NCBI RefSeq assembly: GCF_900172225.1
Contig: NZ_FWFO01000004.1
Span: forward strand, 248,001-312,000
DNA from: Falsiruegeria litorea R37
Lineage (GTDB): Bacteria > Pseudomonadota > Alphaproteobacteria > Rhodobacterales > Rhodobacteraceae
DNA: 64,000 bases
Direction of reading: 5' to 3'
Part shown: piece after piece, positions 7,900 to 17,834 of the stretch
Position numbering within the stretch: position 1 is the stretch's first letter
Layout of the letters: each line of letters opens with the position of its first letter
Translations under genes and position numbers: made by a program
Notes under the pieces: generated by a model
Seen by the model: only the letters and a program-made list of their open reading frames with translations
Told to the model about the DNA's origin: nothing
Databases searched by the model: none

Positions 7900-8898
7900 T
7901 TAAGCACTCCGGGCTTCTGCCGTGTTGGCAAAGGCTTGACGGCGCAGTGTTCGTGGGCTTGAGCCCAGTTCCTTGCGGCACCAATAGCTGAGGTTTGTAA
8001 GCGAGCTGAACCCGGTCGCGATCACGATCTCGGGCAGCGACAGGCTGGAATGCACCATCAGCTGATGCGCGCGCTCGATCCGCAAATTGCGATAAGCCAC
8101 CAGCGGGGTGGTGTCGGTCTTTTCCTGAAATCGGCGTTCCAGCTTGCGGGTTGAAACACCCACCTGACGTGCCAGATCGCGCACCCGCTTGGGCTCTTCG
8201 ATGTGGTCCTGCATCAGGTCCAGAATGCGCGCGATCAGGGCGTCGCCCTCGGCGCGTTGTTTCAGGCGCAGAGCCACCTTGCTTCGGGTGCGTTCGGATG
8301 GATTCGACAGACCCAGATATTCGGCCAGGGCACCTGCAATGAATTGCCCATGGTCATCCCGTATCAGGTCGATGAACAGATTGAGCGCGGCAAAGGGGCT
8401 GGTGGCGCTGTGCAGCGTGTTCGAGCTGGCGGTGTGACGCCCGCCTTGGGCCGGGGTCAGCTGTTCTTCTTCGGCGGCGGCCATGAAGTTTGGATGAACC
8501 GCGATCTGGTGGTTGTCGCGCAGGCCGGTTTCGCCCAGCAGGAACACCGCGCCACCCACCAGAACCGTACGTGGTGCCAGGCGGATGATGCGCTGCACTT
8601 TGTGGCGGTCGTCGGCCGAGACCTGCCAGCGGGTGTGCAGATCGCCCAGGAAAACCACGGTGCGGCGGCTCCAGCGGCGGGGGTCTTGGTGATGCGGCTC
8701 GGACAGGTGGCGCACCGACAGGCGATAACCTCCGTCTGTCAGCAGCTCATTGGCGGATAGGAACATGTCCTCGATCATCTGGGTGCCGGCAAGCGGGGCG
8801 CATTCGGGCAGCAAGATGTCGATGTCGTGAACGGGTGCCGTCCCTGTTGGCGCAAGGGTGCATTGAGCGGTGTCTGAAACCGGATTGAAAAAGGTCAT
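7900..8898 (-). CDS. GlxA-type AraC regulator (DJ-1/PfpI plus HTH)
   Basis: A 332-residue regulator with an N-terminal DJ-1/PfpI-like sensor domain (about residues 15-190) and a C-terminal AraC double helix-turn-helix (about 225-325; VRDLARQVGVSTRKLERRFQ, then the second helix pair near FSSLTNLSYWCRKELG). Members of this class, such as GbdR and CdhR, control catabolism of glycine betaine, carnitine and related amines. It lies just after gcvP on the same strand but beyond a terminator-like hairpin, so it is probably a separate gene governing the glycine block or an amine pathway that feeds it. Start ATG at 8896-8898 has a strong AGGAGGAGA upstream; longer starts enter the intergenic region. 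Confidence 0.87.
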   Translation of the reverse strand: MTFFNPVSDTAQCTLAPTGTAPVHDIDILLPECAPLAGTQMIEDMFLSANELLTDGGYRLSVRHLSEPHHQDPRRWSRRTVVFLGDLHTRWQVSADDRHKVQRIIRLAPRTVLVGGAVFLLGETGLRDNHQIAVHPNFMAAAEEEQLTPAQGGRHTASSNTLHSATSPFAALNLFIDLIRDDHGQFIAGALAEYLGLSNPSERTRSKVALRLKQRAEGDALIARILDLMQDHIEEPKRVRDLARQVGVSTRKLERRFQEKTDTTPLVAYRNLRIERAHQLMVHSSLSLPEIVIATGFSSLTNLSYWCRKELGSSPRTLRRQAFANTAEARSA

Positions 8899-8946
8899 GC
8901 CTGTCTCCTCCTGGTGATGGATCGCGTCAGTTTTGGGGGCACCCTG

Positions 8947-8989
8947 AAAAAAGGGGAGGGTGTGCCCTGCCGAGATATCCCGGCAGGGC
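8947..8989 (-). terminator. Terminator-like hairpin after gcvP
   Basis: On the minus strand, a perfect 9-bp stem (GCCCTGCCG at 8964-8972 pairing with CGGCAGGGC at 8981-8989, 8-base loop) follows the gcvP stop. A C-rich spacer leads to six T residues (A-run at 8947-8952 on the plus strand). The T run is about 11 bases from the stem, so termination may be imperfect. It separates the gcv genes from the GlxA-type regulator. Confidence 0.6.
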
Positions 8990-9014
8990 TGGTTGATTTG
9001 AGGCCTGAGTTGGA

Positions 9015-11867
9015 TCAGGCGTCGTCTTCGTAGTCCGACATGGGCGGGCAGGTGCAGATCAGGTTGCGGTCGCCATAGGCGTTGTCGACCCGATTGACGA
9101 CCGGCCAGTATTTGTCGACGCCCAGGTTGCCCGGAGGGAAACACGCCTGCTCGCGGGTGTAGGGGCGATCCCAATCACCCACCAGATCGCGGACCGTGTG
9201 CGGCGCGTTCTTGAGCGGGTTGTTTTCCGCGTCGATCTTGCCGTCGATGATGTCCTGCGCCTCCTGACGGATCGAGATCATGGCGTCACAGAAGCGGTCA
9301 AGCTCTGCCATCGGCTCGGATTCCGTGGGTTCCACCATCAGCGTGCCAGCCACAGGCCAGGACATGGTCGGTGCGTGGAAGCCCGAGTCCACCAGTCGTT
9401 TGGCAACGTCGTCGACACTCACGTGGGCCTCGTCGTTCAGCGGGCGGGTGTCCAGGATGCATTCATGCGCCACACGGCCCGTTTCCGAGGTGTAGAGGAT
9501 CGGATACGAGTCCTTCAGACGGGCCGCGATATAGTTGGCGTTCAGGATCGCCACTTTGGTTGCTTGCGTCAGACCCGCGCCACCCATCAGCAGCACATAG
9601 GCCCACGAGACGGGAAGGATCGAAGGCGAACCGAAGGGCGCCGCCGAAACCGGACCCACGGCAGTGCCGTATTCCGGGTGACCCGGCAGGTGCTCGGCCA
9701 AGTGTGCCTTGACGCCGATCGGACCCATGCCGGGGCCGCCGCCACCATGCGGAATGCAGAAGGTCTTGTGCAGGTTCAGGTGGCTGACGTCGCCGCCAAT
9801 GTCACCCGGACGCGACAGACCCACCATGGCGTTCATGTTGGCCCCGTCGATGTAGACCTGACCGCCATGCTCATGCGTGATGTCACAGACCTCTTGCACG
9901 GTGGTCTCAAAGACGCCGTGGGTCGAGGGGTAGGTGATCATGCTGCCCGCAAGCTCGTTCGAGTGCTTTTCGGCCTTCTCGCGGAAGTCATTGAGGTCAA
10001 TGTTGCCGTTGTCATCCGCTTTGATCGGAACAACCTTCCAGCCCACCATCTGCGCCGAGGCCGGGTTGGTGCCATGTGCCGAGGTCGGGATCAGGCAGAC
10101 ATTCCGGTGCCCCTCGCCGCGGGCGAAGTGATAGTTGCGGATGGTCAAAAGGCCTGCGTACTCACCCTGCGCGCCCGAGTTGGGCTGCTGGGAAATCGCG
10201 TCATAACCGGTGATCTGACACAGTTTGTCGTTCAGATCGTCGATCATCTGGTGATAGCCCTGCGCCTGATCTTCAGGGCAGAACGGGTGCAGATTGCCGA
10301 ACTCGGGCCAGGTGACCGGAATCATCTCGATCGTGGCGTTCAGCTTCATGGTGCAGGACCCCAGCGGGATCATTGCACGGTCCAGCGCCAGATCTCGGTC
10401 GGCCAGGCGGCGCATATAGCGGGTGATCTCGGCCTCGGCCCGGTTCTTGTGGAAGATCGGGTGGGTCAGATATTCGCTTTCACGCAGCGCATAATCGGGC
10501 AGGCGATAGTGCTTTTCTGTGCTGTCGTCTTTGCGGTCGATGCCAAAGGCACCCCAGACGGCCTCGATGGTTTCCGGGCGGGTCTGCTCGTCAAGAGAGA
10601 TACCAACCTTGGTCTCACCCACTTTGCGCAGGTTGACGCCACGGGCAACGGCAGCTTCCATGACGACGTTCTGCAGGTGACCCACTTCAACGGTGATGGT
10701 ATCGAAAAACACCTCTGGTTCGACCGAGAATCCGGCCTCTTCCAGGCCAACGGCCAGACGCGATGTCTTGCGGTGTACCGACTGGGCAATTGCCTTGATG
10801 CCGTCGGGACCGTGGTAGACGGCGTACATCGATGCAATCACAGCCAGCAGCGCCTGAGCGGTACAAACGTTCGAGTTGGCCTTTTCGCGGCGAATATGTT
10901 GCTCGCGGGTTTGCAGCGCAAGGCGATAGGCTTTGTTGCCGCGCGCGTCGATGGACACGCCGATGATCCGACCGGGCATCGAGCGCTTCAGCTTGTCGGT
11001 GGTTGCCATGTAAGCGGCGTGGGGGCCACCGTAACCCATGGGCACGCCGAACCGCTGGGTCGAGCCGATGGCGATGTCCGCGCCCATTTCACCGGGCGAT
11101 TTCAGCAGCGCCAGCGACAGGATGTCGGCGGCAACAATGGCGATGGCCTTGTTTTCATGCAACGCAGCGATCTGGTCGGTGAAGTCCTGCACATGACCGT
11201 TGGTGCCCGGATACTGGAAGATCGCGCCAAAGACGGCACCGGCTTCCAGCTCAGCGGGATCGGCAACCTGCACGTCAACGCCCAAAGGCTCGGCGCGGGT
11301 TTTGATCACGGCGATGGTCTGCGGGTGGCAGTTCTTGTCGACAAAGAAGGCCGCGTTGTTGGCTTTGGACCGTCCGCCGCGTTTCGCCATTGCCATGGCT
11401 TCGGCTGCTGCGGTGGCCTCATCAAGCAGCGAGGCGTTTGCAACGTCCAGCCCGGTCAGATCGCTGACCATGGTCTGGAAGTTCAACAGCGCCTCAAGAC
11501 GGCCCTGGGAAATCTCGGGCTGGTAGGGGGTATAGGCCGTGTACCACGCCGGGTTTTCCAGAATGTTGCGCAGGATCGGCGCCGGGGTGGTGGTGCCGTA
11601 ATAGCCCTGACCAATCAGCGAGGTCAGAACCTTGTTCTTGCTCGCGATCTCTTTCATGTGGAACAGCGCATCGCGCTCGGTCATCGCCGGACCCCAATCG
11701 AGCGCCTCTTTCTGGCGGATCGCAGGGGGGACGGTGGCGTCGATCAGCTCGTCCAGGGTTTTGAAGCCGATCACCTTGAGCATATCGCGCATTTCGGTGG
11801 GCGACGGGCCGATGTGGCGGCGATTGGCGAAATCGTAAGCTTCGTAATCGGTGAGTTTGAAGGCCAT
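9015..11867 (-). CDS. gcvP: Glycine dehydrogenase (decarboxylating), P protein
   Basis: A 950-residue single-chain P protein, the normal length for the proteobacterial fused form. It decarboxylates glycine using pyridoxal phosphate and loads aminomethyl onto the lipoyl arm of GcvH. The PLP-lysine region reads [18 protein letters not shown], and a Gly-rich loop in [13 protein letters not shown] lies in the N-terminal half. ATG 11865-11867 starts [13 protein letters not shown]; upstream in-frame codons would run through an intergenic hairpin and are rejected. It is the last gene of the lpd-lipA-symporter-uspA-gcvT-gcvH-gcvP series, 68 bases after gcvH. Confidence 0.97.
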   Translation of the reverse strand: MAFKLTDYEAYDFANRRHIGPSPTEMRDMLKVIGFKTLDELIDATVPPAIRQKEALDWGPAMTERDALFHMKEIASKNKVLTSLIGQGYYGTTTPAPILRNILENPAWYTAYTPYQPEISQGRLEALLNFQTMVSDLTGLDVANASLLDEATAAAEAMAMAKRGGRSKANNAAFFVDKNCHPQTIAVIKTRAEPLGVDVQVADPAELEAGAVFGAIFQYPGTNGHVQDFTDQIAALHENKAIAIVAADILSLALLKSPGEMGADIAIGSTQRFGVPMGYGGPHAAYMATTDKLKRSMPGRIIGVSIDARGNKAYRLALQTREQHIRREKANSNVCTAQALLAVIASMYAVYHGPDGIKAIAQSVHRKTSRLAVGLEEAGFSVEPEVFFDTITVEVGHLQNVVMEAAVARGVNLRKVGETKVGISLDEQTRPETIEAVWGAFGIDRKDDSTEKHYRLPDYALRESEYLTHPIFHKNRAEAEITRYMRRLADRDLALDRAMIPLGSCTMKLNATIEMIPVTWPEFGNLHPFCPEDQAQGYHQMIDDLNDKLCQITGYDAISQQPNSGAQGEYAGLLTIRNYHFARGEGHRNVCLIPTSAHGTNPASAQMVGWKVVPIKADDNGNIDLNDFREKAEKHSNELAGSMITYPSTHGVFETTVQEVCDITHEHGGQVYIDGANMNAMVGLSRPGDIGGDVSHLNLHKTFCIPHGGGGPGMGPIGVKAHLAEHLPGHPEYGTAVGPVSAAPFGSPSILPVSWAYVLLMGGAGLTQATKVAILNANYIAARLKDSYPILYTSETGRVAHECILDTRPLNDEAHVSVDDVAKRLVDSGFHAPTMSWPVAGTLMVEPTESEPMAELDRFCDAMISIRQEAQDIIDGKIDAENNPLKNAPHTVRDLVGDWDRPYTREQACFPPGNLGVDKYWPVVNRVDNAYGDRNLICTCPPMSDYEDDA

Positions 11868-11894
11868 TTCAGCGCTCCTGAGGTCAAATGTCCG

Positions 11895-11916
11895 GCCCGG
11901 CGGTCTGCCGCCGGGC
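11895..11916 (-). other. Strong hairpin between gcvH and gcvP
   Basis: GCCCGGCGG (11895-11903) and CCGCCGGGC (11908-11916) form a perfect 9-bp GC stem with a TCTG loop, midway in the 68-base gcvH-gcvP gap. There is no T run in either direction, so it is more likely an mRNA-stability or attenuation structure inside the operon than a terminator. Confidence 0.5.
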
Positions 11917-11935
11917 GTGTTTGGCAAATGAAGAC

Positions 11936-12301
11936 TTAGCCGATCAGGGCTTTGTAGCCATCCAGATCCATCAGCTCTTCGAGCTGCGAGGCGTCCGACA
12001 GTTTGATCTTGTAGATCCAGGCGTCGCCCTCGGGGCTTTCGTTCAGCTTGCCGGGGTTCTCTTCGAGATCGCCGTTCACGGCGACAACTTCGCCATCGAC
12101 GGGAGCGTAGATTTCGGACGCGGCTTTGACGGATTCGATCACGCCGATTTCGTCGCCTTTTTCGAAGTCATCGCCTTCTTCTTTCTGCTCGACAAAAACG
12201 ATCTCTCCCAGCTGGTCAGCTGCGTGCTGTGTGATGCCGATGGTGGCGGTGTCGCCCTCGACCAGAACCCATTCGTGCTCTTCGGAATAATAGATAGCCA
12301 T
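11936..12301 (-). CDS. gcvH: Glycine cleavage system H protein
   Basis: A 121-residue lipoyl carrier that shuttles the aminomethyl group from GcvP to GcvT and is reoxidised by the E3 enzyme. Lys59 in [13 protein letters not shown] is the lipoylation site, and the flanking sequence fits the classic GcvH pattern; the length is normal. It is 18 bases from gcvT upstream. The lipoyl synthase that would modify it and a dihydrolipoamide dehydrogenase that would recycle it are encoded in the same series. Confidence 0.96.
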   Translation of the reverse strand: MAIYYSEEHEWVLVEGDTATIGITQHAADQLGEIVFVEQKEEGDDFEKGDEIGVIESVKAASEIYAPVDGEVVAVNGDLEENPGKLNESPEGDAWIYKIKLSDASQLEELMDLDGYKALIG

Positions 12302-12319
12302 GTTCTAGTTGCTCTCTGT

Positions 12320-13417
12320 TTAGCGTTTGTAGTTTTGCTGCACGAAGGGCAGCGATACGATTTCGGCAGGTTGAACCTTGCCGCGAATGATCAGGTTGAC
12401 CTTCTCGCCCGGCTCGCCGTGGCCTGCCGAGACATAGCCCATGGCCACCGGTCCACCGACAGTGGGGCCAAAGCCTCCCGAGGTGATCTCGCCGATAGTA
12501 TTGCCTTCAAGACATTGGATTTCAACGTGTTGACGGGCAGGGGCGCGGCCTTCGGGCTTGATGCCCACCAGCTTCTTGGCGGCGCCTTCGGCCAATTCCT
12601 TTTGGATGCGCGCGGCACCGGGGAACCCGCCTTCTTCCTTGCGGCGCTTTTGCATCGCCCAGCCAAGCGAGGCCTCGACGGGCGAGGTCGACTGGTCGAT
12701 GTCATTGCCATAAAGGCACAGACCGGCTTCAAGACGCAGGCTGTCACGTGCGCCAAGACCCGCAGGCTCACAATCGTCATGCGCCAGGAACGCGCGCGAC
12801 ACTTCGATCGCCTTGTCCTCGGGGATCGAGATCTCGTACCCGTCTTCGCCGGTGTACCCCAGGCGAGAGATGCGGCATTCGACGCCGTTGATGTCGGCCA
12901 CGGTGGTTTCCATGAACTTCAGCTCACGCGCGGCGGGGCACAGATCGCCCACAACGTTTTCGGCTGACGGGCCTTGGACCGCAACCAATGCGCGGTCAAA
13001 GATCTCGGTCACTTCGACGCCATCCAGGTGGGCGGTCATGTGCGGGATGTCTTGGTGACGCAGGGCGGCGTTCACGACGACAAAGAAGTGATCGCCTGCG
13101 TTCGACACGATCAGGTCGTCCATGATCCCGCCCTCTTCATTGGTGAAGAAGCCGTAGCGCGCCTTGCCCTCTTTCAGGGTGGCATAAGCCTGCGGGCAGA
13201 GTGTTTCCAATTTCTCACCCACGTTTTCGCCGCGCAGGATCACCTGACCCATGTGGCTGACGTCAAACAGGCCGGCCTTGGCGCGGGTGTGGTTGTGTTC
13301 GCCCATGATGCCCATGGGGTATTGGACGGGCATTTCCCAGCCCGCGAAGTCGACCATCTTGCCGCCGAGTTCGACGTGCAGGTCATAAAGTGGTGTGCGT
13401 TTGGGCGCGTCGGTCAT
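12320..13417 (-). CDS. gcvT: Aminomethyltransferase (T protein)
   Basis: A 365-residue tetrahydrofolate-dependent aminomethyltransferase that releases ammonia from lipoyl-bound aminomethyl and makes 5,10-methylene-THF. Recognisable segments are TPLYDLHVELGGKMVDFAGWEMP at the N-terminus (first part only cited), the DVSHMGQ block and the GLGARDSLRLEAGLCLYG block, all conserved in GcvT. Length matches the family. It is followed at 18 bases by gcvH and preceded at 30 bases by the UspA gene, in the same direction. Confidence 0.96.
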   Translation of the reverse strand: MTDAPKRTPLYDLHVELGGKMVDFAGWEMPVQYPMGIMGEHNHTRAKAGLFDVSHMGQVILRGENVGEKLETLCPQAYATLKEGKARYGFFTNEEGGIMDDLIVSNAGDHFFVVVNAALRHQDIPHMTAHLDGVEVTEIFDRALVAVQGPSAENVVGDLCPAARELKFMETTVADINGVECRISRLGYTGEDGYEISIPEDKAIEVSRAFLAHDDCEPAGLGARDSLRLEAGLCLYGNDIDQSTSPVEASLGWAMQKRRKEEGGFPGAARIQKELAEGAAKKLVGIKPEGRAPARQHVEIQCLEGNTIGEITSGGFGPTVGGPVAMGYVSAGHGEPGEKVNLIIRGKVQPAEIVSLPFVQQNYKR

Positions 13418-13447
13418 GACAGGTGCCTTTCAGTTGACGGGTCGGGA

Positions 13448-13861
13448 TCAGTCACGGACGACCATAACGGTGCAATGCGCGTTGCGCACCACCCGGGCCA
13501 GGTTCGGACCAATTTCATAATTCGGGAAGTCGCCTTTGGCCGATGCCATGATGATCATGTCATAGCCGTCTTTGTGGGCAAGCTTGAGGATTTCGCGGTA
13601 AACGCTGCCTTCTTCAATGTGCACCGGCACGTAGGCGGCGTCGTTTGCGGCCAGAATGGCCTCGACTTTGCCACGGACATAGTCCTTGGCGCCAGAACCA
13701 TAGCCTTCGGGCAGGTTCGGCAGTTGGATGATCTCGGGGATGACCTCGACGGCGTGCAGTTCTGCACCATAGAACTTGGCCTGTTCCAGCGCGGTCGCCA
13801 ACGCCTTTTTCCAGGACCGGTCATCGGTGTGGTCGATCGGAAGCAGGATTTTCGTAGCCAT
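13448..13861 (-). CDS. Universal stress protein, UspA family
   Basis: A 137-residue single UspA domain. MATKILLPIDHTDDRSWKKA is the usual beta-1 start, and the C-terminal segment MASAKGDFPNYEIGPNLARVVRNAHCTVMVVR resembles the family's nucleotide-binding end, though the strict GxxGxxxxGS pattern is not clear. Start ATG 13859-13861 is preceded by GAGGAGA. It lies between the symporter and gcvT in the same direction. Roles for Usp proteins are diverse; here it may tie glycine catabolism to stress or energy state, which is inference. Confidence 0.88.
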   Translation of the reverse strand: MATKILLPIDHTDDRSWKKALATALEQAKFYGAELHAVEVIPEIIQLPNLPEGYGSGAKDYVRGKVEAILAANDAAYVPVHIEEGSVYREILKLAHKDGYDMIIMASAKGDFPNYEIGPNLARVVRNAHCTVMVVRD

Positions 13862-13900
13862 CTGTCGTCTCCTCACGAGGCAAGAATTCTGATTGTGGAG

Positions 13901-13925
13901 GAGAGGGCCGGGGTGCGGCCCTCTC
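13901..13925 (-). other. Hairpin after the symporter gene
   Basis: A perfect 10-bp stem, GAGAGGGCCG (13901-13910) with CGGCCCTCTC (13916-13925), loop GGGTG, sits 12 bases downstream of the symporter stop and upstream of uspA. No T tract follows on the minus strand. It may protect the upstream mRNA 3' end or partly attenuate read-through into uspA-gcvTHP. Confidence 0.5.
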
Positions 13926-13937
13926 GAAGGGTTTGTG

Positions 13938-15311
13938 TTACTCAGCAGCCGTACTGCCGCCGCTTTCCGAGGCTCCGCCAGAGGCGAAGAATTCGCGGGT
14001 CAGCTTGAAGACAACCGGGCTGAGCAGGGCCAGAGCGATCAGGTTCGGGATCGCCATCATGGCGTTCAGCGTGTCCGCCAGCAGCCAGACAAAGCCCAGA
14101 TCGGCGGTCGCACCAAAGTAGATCGCTACGATCCACAGCACGCGGTAGGGCATCAGCGCACGAGCGCCAAAGAAGAAGCCCACGCATTTTTCACCGTAGA
14201 ACGACCAGCCCAGGATGGTGGTGAAGGCAAAGATCGACAGAGCAATGGCGATCAACGCGCCACCAATGCCCGGCAGCGAGGTTTCAAACGCCAGCGAAGT
14301 CAGCGCCGCACCCGATTCACCCGAGATCCACGCGCCCGAGGCGATGATGGCCAGACCGGTGATCGAGCAGACGATGATGGTGTCGATGAATGTACCCAGC
14401 ATCGCAACCAGACCCTGGTTCACAGGACCGGCAGTCGAGGCAGCAGCGTGTGCAATCGGAGCGGAACCCAGACCGGCCTCGTTCGAGAACACACCACGGG
14501 CCACACCAAAGCGGATTGCGGCCCAGACGGCTGCACCGGCAAAGCCACCTTCGGCTGCCGACGGGGTAAAGGCGTGCGTGAACACCAGGCTCAGCGCGTC
14601 GCCGATGGCGCCGATGTTGATCAGCAGAACCAGCAGGCCTGCGATGATGTAGCTGACGGCCATGAACGGCACCAGTTTACCAGCCACCGCACCGATGCGA
14701 GTGATGCCGCCCAGGATCACGGCTGCGGTCAGAACCATCAGCACAACGCCGGTCACGGATGTGTTGACGCCAAAGTTGCTGTCCAGAACCTGTGCTACGC
14801 CGTTGGCCTGTACGCCGTTGCCGATACCAAACGCGGCAATCGCGCCGAACAGGGCAAAGGCAGGGGCCAGCCAGTACCACGACGAGCTGAGGCCGTTTTT
14901 GATGTAGTACATCGGACCACCAACAAAGTTGCCCAGCTCGTCGGTCTCGCGATATTTCACGGCACAGACGGCTTCGGCATATTTGGTGGCCATGCCCACC
15001 AGGGCGGTCATCCACATCCAGAACAAGGCGCCCGGACCGCCCAGGAAGACAGCGGTGGCAACACCGGCGATGTTCCCTGTGCCAATGGTGGCCGACAGCG
15101 AGGTCATCAGCGCGTTGAACGGGCTGATCTGGCCTTCGCCTTGGCCTTCACGGCCTTTGAACAGCAGGCTGAAGCCCGTGCCCAGTTTCAGGATCGGCAT
15201 GAACTTCAGGCCGACCTGCAGGAAGAAGCCGACGCCGAGGATGAGGACCAGCATCAGCGGCCCCCACACGACGCCATTGATGGCTCCTACGATTGAACTT
15301 AACGCTTCCAT
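13938..15311 (-). CDS. AGCS family sodium:alanine/glycine symporter
   Basis: A 457-residue transporter with about 10-11 hydrophobic helices. The segments GAMTSLSATIGTGNIAG-like (here ALMTSLSATIGTGNIAG), ALFWMWMTALVGMATKYAE and FSNEAGLGSAPIAHAAA are family signatures of Na+-coupled alanine/glycine permeases. It is embedded in the glycine-cleavage series, so glycine (or alanine) import feeding GcvP is the natural reading. Stop is followed by a stable hairpin, start is 49 bases from lipA. Substrate preference between Gly and Ala cannot be read directly. Confidence 0.93.
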   Translation of the reverse strand: MEALSSIVGAINGVVWGPLMLVLILGVGFFLQVGLKFMPILKLGTGFSLLFKGREGQGEGQISPFNALMTSLSATIGTGNIAGVATAVFLGGPGALFWMWMTALVGMATKYAEAVCAVKYRETDELGNFVGGPMYYIKNGLSSSWYWLAPAFALFGAIAAFGIGNGVQANGVAQVLDSNFGVNTSVTGVVLMVLTAAVILGGITRIGAVAGKLVPFMAVSYIIAGLLVLLINIGAIGDALSLVFTHAFTPSAAEGGFAGAAVWAAIRFGVARGVFSNEAGLGSAPIAHAAASTAGPVNQGLVAMLGTFIDTIIVCSITGLAIIASGAWISGESGAALTSLAFETSLPGIGGALIAIALSIFAFTTILGWSFYGEKCVGFFFGARALMPYRVLWIVAIYFGATADLGFVWLLADTLNAMMAIPNLIALALLSPVVFKLTREFFASGGASESGGSTAAE

Positions 15312-15360
15312 GGTTTCCCTCCCATTTGCGTCTGGTAATTTGCCTTGATCTTCGACCGCT

Positions 15361-16290
15361 TCAGGCGAGAGCCGTCAGACGAGCTTGTTTCAAGGCGGCA
15401 AAATCTTCGTCCGCGTGGAACGAGGATCTGGTCAACGGCGTTGCGGATACGCCGAGGAAGCCCTTGCCCTTTGCGATCTGTTCCAGCTGGGCGAACTCCT
15501 CAGGCGTCCAGAACCGGTCGATCGGGTGATGTTTGGGGGTGGGCTGCAGGTATTGGCCGACGGTCAAAAAATCGACCCCAGCCGCGCGCAGGTCGTCCAT
15601 GACCTGACGCACATCATTCATGGTTTCGCCCAGACCCACCATCAGGCCGGACTTGGTGAAGACCTGCGGGTTGGCGCGCTTGGCATCATCCAGCAGGCGC
15701 AGCGAGGTATAGTAGCGGGCACCGGGGCGCACGCGTGGGTAAAGATGCGGTACGGTTTCAAGGTTGTGGTTGAACACGTCTGGTGCGGCGTTGAACACGG
15801 CCCGCGCGGCGTCGCCTTTGCCCAGAAAATCGGGGGTCAGCACTTCGATCGTGGTTCTGGGGGTCTGATGACGCACGGCGCGGATGGTTTGTGCAATGTG
15901 ATCAGCACCGCCATCCGCCAGATCATCGCGGTCAACGGATGTGATCACCACATGGCGCAGTCCCAGCTTCTTGACAGCTTGCGCGACGCGACCGGGTTCA
16001 AACGCATCCAGCGCGTCCGGCTTGCCGGTCGCCACGTTACAGAAGGAACAACCGCGGGTACACGTCTCGCCCATGATCATCATGGTGGCATGGCGCTGCG
16101 ACCAGCATTCGCCGATGTTGGGACAGGCCGCTTCTTCACAAACCGTGCTCAGATTGTGGTCCCGCATCAGGCGGCGGGTTTCGTAATACTCGGCGCTTTC
16201 GATCTTTTTCTTGCGGATCCACTTGGGCTTGCGCGGGATCACGCTGTCGGCCTTTTTGGATTTCTCGGGGTGGCGAAGCTGGATGGTCAT
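15361..16290 (-). CDS. lipA: Lipoyl synthase
   Basis: A 309-residue radical SAM enzyme that inserts two sulfurs into octanoyl groups on GcvH and 2-oxoacid dehydrogenase E2 subunits. Both clusters are visible: the auxiliary 4Fe-4S set in [13 protein letters not shown] and the SAM-binding CTRGCSFC (CX3CX2C). The C-terminal SSFHADE supplies the conserved Arg-Ser-type serine region ([11 protein letters not shown]). Length is normal. It lies 12 bases after lpd and upstream of the symporter, so the enzyme maturing GcvH is encoded with it. Confidence 0.96.
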   Translation of the reverse strand: MTIQLRHPEKSKKADSVIPRKPKWIRKKKIESAEYYETRRLMRDHNLSTVCEEAACPNIGECWSQRHATMMIMGETCTRGCSFCNVATGKPDALDAFEPGRVAQAVKKLGLRHVVITSVDRDDLADGGADHIAQTIRAVRHQTPRTTIEVLTPDFLGKGDAARAVFNAAPDVFNHNLETVPHLYPRVRPGARYYTSLRLLDDAKRANPQVFTKSGLMVGLGETMNDVRQVMDDLRAAGVDFLTVGQYLQPTPKHHPIDRFWTPEEFAQLEQIAKGKGFLGVSATPLTRSSFHADEDFAALKQARLTALA

Positions 16291-16302
16291 CTGGCGTCCC
16301 CC

Positions 16303-17685
16303 TTATGCGTGGATGGCGCGGCCAAGCGCGTCGAGGCAGGCCTCTTTCACTGCTTCGCCCATAGCCGGGTGGGCGTGGCATGTGCGCGCGACCTCTTCAA
16401 CGGTGGCGCCTTTGGTCATGGCCAGCACCAGTTCTGCGATCAGATCGCCGCCATGCGCGCCGCAGATGTGCGCGCCCAGGATCTGCCCCTCGGGCGTGGC
16501 GAGAACCTTGACCGCGCCGTCGGTTTCACCGGTCGAGCGCGCGCGCGAGTTCGCCATGAAGGTGAACTTGCCGCTTATATAGTCGGTGCCTGCCTCTTTA
16601 AGCGCCTCTTCGGTCTGCCCGACCGAGGCGACCTCGGGGTCAGTGTAAACCACGCCAGGAACGGTGTTGTAATCCACATGGCCGTGCTGACCGGCCAGGG
16701 ATTCGACGCAGGCGACGCCGTCCTCTTCGGCCTTGTGCGCCAGCATCGGGCCGGGGACACAATCGCCGATGGCATAGATGCCGGGGACCGAGGTCTGGAA
16801 CGCGTCGTCAACTTCGATGAAACCACGTGCGTTCACAGCGACCCCCAGGTCTTCGAGACCCAAACCACGGGTGACAGGGCGGCGACCGATGGCGATCAGC
16901 ACCTTGTCGGCTTCGATCTGCTCGACTTTGTCCTTGCCGACACGCTCTACGGTCAGCGACAGGCCCGCGTCGGTCTTTTCAACGGTCTTCAACGCACGGC
17001 CAAGCTGGAACTTCAGACCCCGCTTGGACAAGGCACGCTGCGACAGCTTGGCGATTTCGCCGTCGATGCCGGGCAGGATACGGTCGAGGAATTCAACAAC
17101 GGTCACCTTGGCGCCCAGACGGGCCCAGACCTGGCCCAGCTCCAGGCCGATCACGCCTGCACCCACAACAACCAGATGCTCTGGAACCGCATCCAATGCC
17201 AACGCACCAGTCGAACTGACCACATCCACTTCGTCGATCTCGACACCCGGCAGCGGGGTCGGTTCGGACCCGGTGGCGATCAGGATGTTCTTGGCCTCAT
17301 GGACCTCGTCACCCACCTTGACCTGACCAGGGGCGGGGATGCTGGCCCAGCCTTCGATGTGCTCAACACCGTTCTTCTTGAACAGGAAAGCGATCCCTTT
17401 GGTCAGATCGCCCACCACCTTGTCCTTGCGCCCCATCATGGCGTCCAGATCAATGCTGGCCCCCTCGACCGAGATGCCGTGTGAGGAGACATGGGAGAGT
17501 TCGGCAAACTTGGCCGAGGAGGTCAGCAAGGCTTTGGACGGGATGCAACCAACGTTCAGGCAAGTGCCGCCAAGGGCGCCGCGCCCTTCGACACAAGCGA
17601 CCGACAGGCCCAGTTGAGCCGCGCGGATCGCCGCGACATAGCCACCCGGTCCACCACCGATCACGATCAGATCAAATGCGCTCAT
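16303..17685 (-). CDS. lpdA: Dihydrolipoamide dehydrogenase (E3/L protein)
   Basis: A 460-residue FAD flavoprotein. It has an N-terminal GGGPGGYVAA nucleotide loop, the redox-active disulfide in GGTCLNVGCIPSK, a second NAD-binding GAGVIGLELG, and the HAHPAMGEAVKEA active-site histidine at the C-terminus. It reoxidises dihydrolipoyl groups to make NADH. As first gene of the glycine series it is probably the dedicated L protein, though it could also serve other lipoyl complexes. GGAGGGGAG lies just upstream of its ATG. Its promoter region faces a divergent XRE-cupin regulator. Confidence 0.95.
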   Translation of the reverse strand: MSAFDLIVIGGGPGGYVAAIRAAQLGLSVACVEGRGALGGTCLNVGCIPSKALLTSSAKFAELSHVSSHGISVEGASIDLDAMMGRKDKVVGDLTKGIAFLFKKNGVEHIEGWASIPAPGQVKVGDEVHEAKNILIATGSEPTPLPGVEIDEVDVVSSTGALALDAVPEHLVVVGAGVIGLELGQVWARLGAKVTVVEFLDRILPGIDGEIAKLSQRALSKRGLKFQLGRALKTVEKTDAGLSLTVERVGKDKVEQIEADKVLIAIGRRPVTRGLGLEDLGVAVNARGFIEVDDAFQTSVPGIYAIGDCVPGPMLAHKAEEDGVACVESLAGQHGHVDYNTVPGVVYTDPEVASVGQTEEALKEAGTDYISGKFTFMANSRARSTGETDGAVKVLATPEGQILGAHICGAHGGDLIAELVLAMTKGATVEEVARTCHAHPAMGEAVKEACLDALGRAIHA

Positions 17686-17780
17686 GGGTCTCCCCTCCCT
17701 GAGATGGCGCGTAGCGGATTGTCGCCGAATGCGCCTGTATGCTGCGTTTCGACTCCTTTAGGAAACTTTTCCCCTATAAG

Positions 17781-17798
17781 CAACAAAAACTATTGTTG
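17781..17798. promoter_or_regulatory. Inverted repeat in the lpd/XRE divergent promoter
   Basis: CAACAA (17781-17786) and TTGTTG (17793-17798) are perfect inverted arms separated by 6 bases, within the only AT-rich part of the 175-base intergenic region. It is a reasonable operator for the adjacent XRE-cupin regulator, acting on both directions. I searched this region by eye for a glycine riboswitch and did not see one. Confidence 0.4.
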
Positions 17799-17805
17799 AG
17801 AAATT

Positions 17806-17834
17806 TTGACTATGAACTAGGTCATGGCTAAGCT
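17806..17834 (+). promoter_or_regulatory. Candidate sigma-70 promoter of the XRE-cupin gene
   Basis: TTGACT (17806-17811), a 17-base spacer and TAAGCT (17829-17834) give a fair housekeeping promoter; ATG follows at 17861. It abuts the inverted repeat at 17781-17798, as expected for an autoregulated gene. Confidence 0.45.

Noticed and set aside
9198-11939. Plus-strand open frame of 913 codons
   Set aside because: It is antisense to gcvP, has low-complexity composition and matches no family; gcvP on the other strand is unmistakable.
15385-17484. Plus-strand open frame of 699 codons
   Set aside because: Antisense to lipA and lpdA, both with full catalytic motifs.
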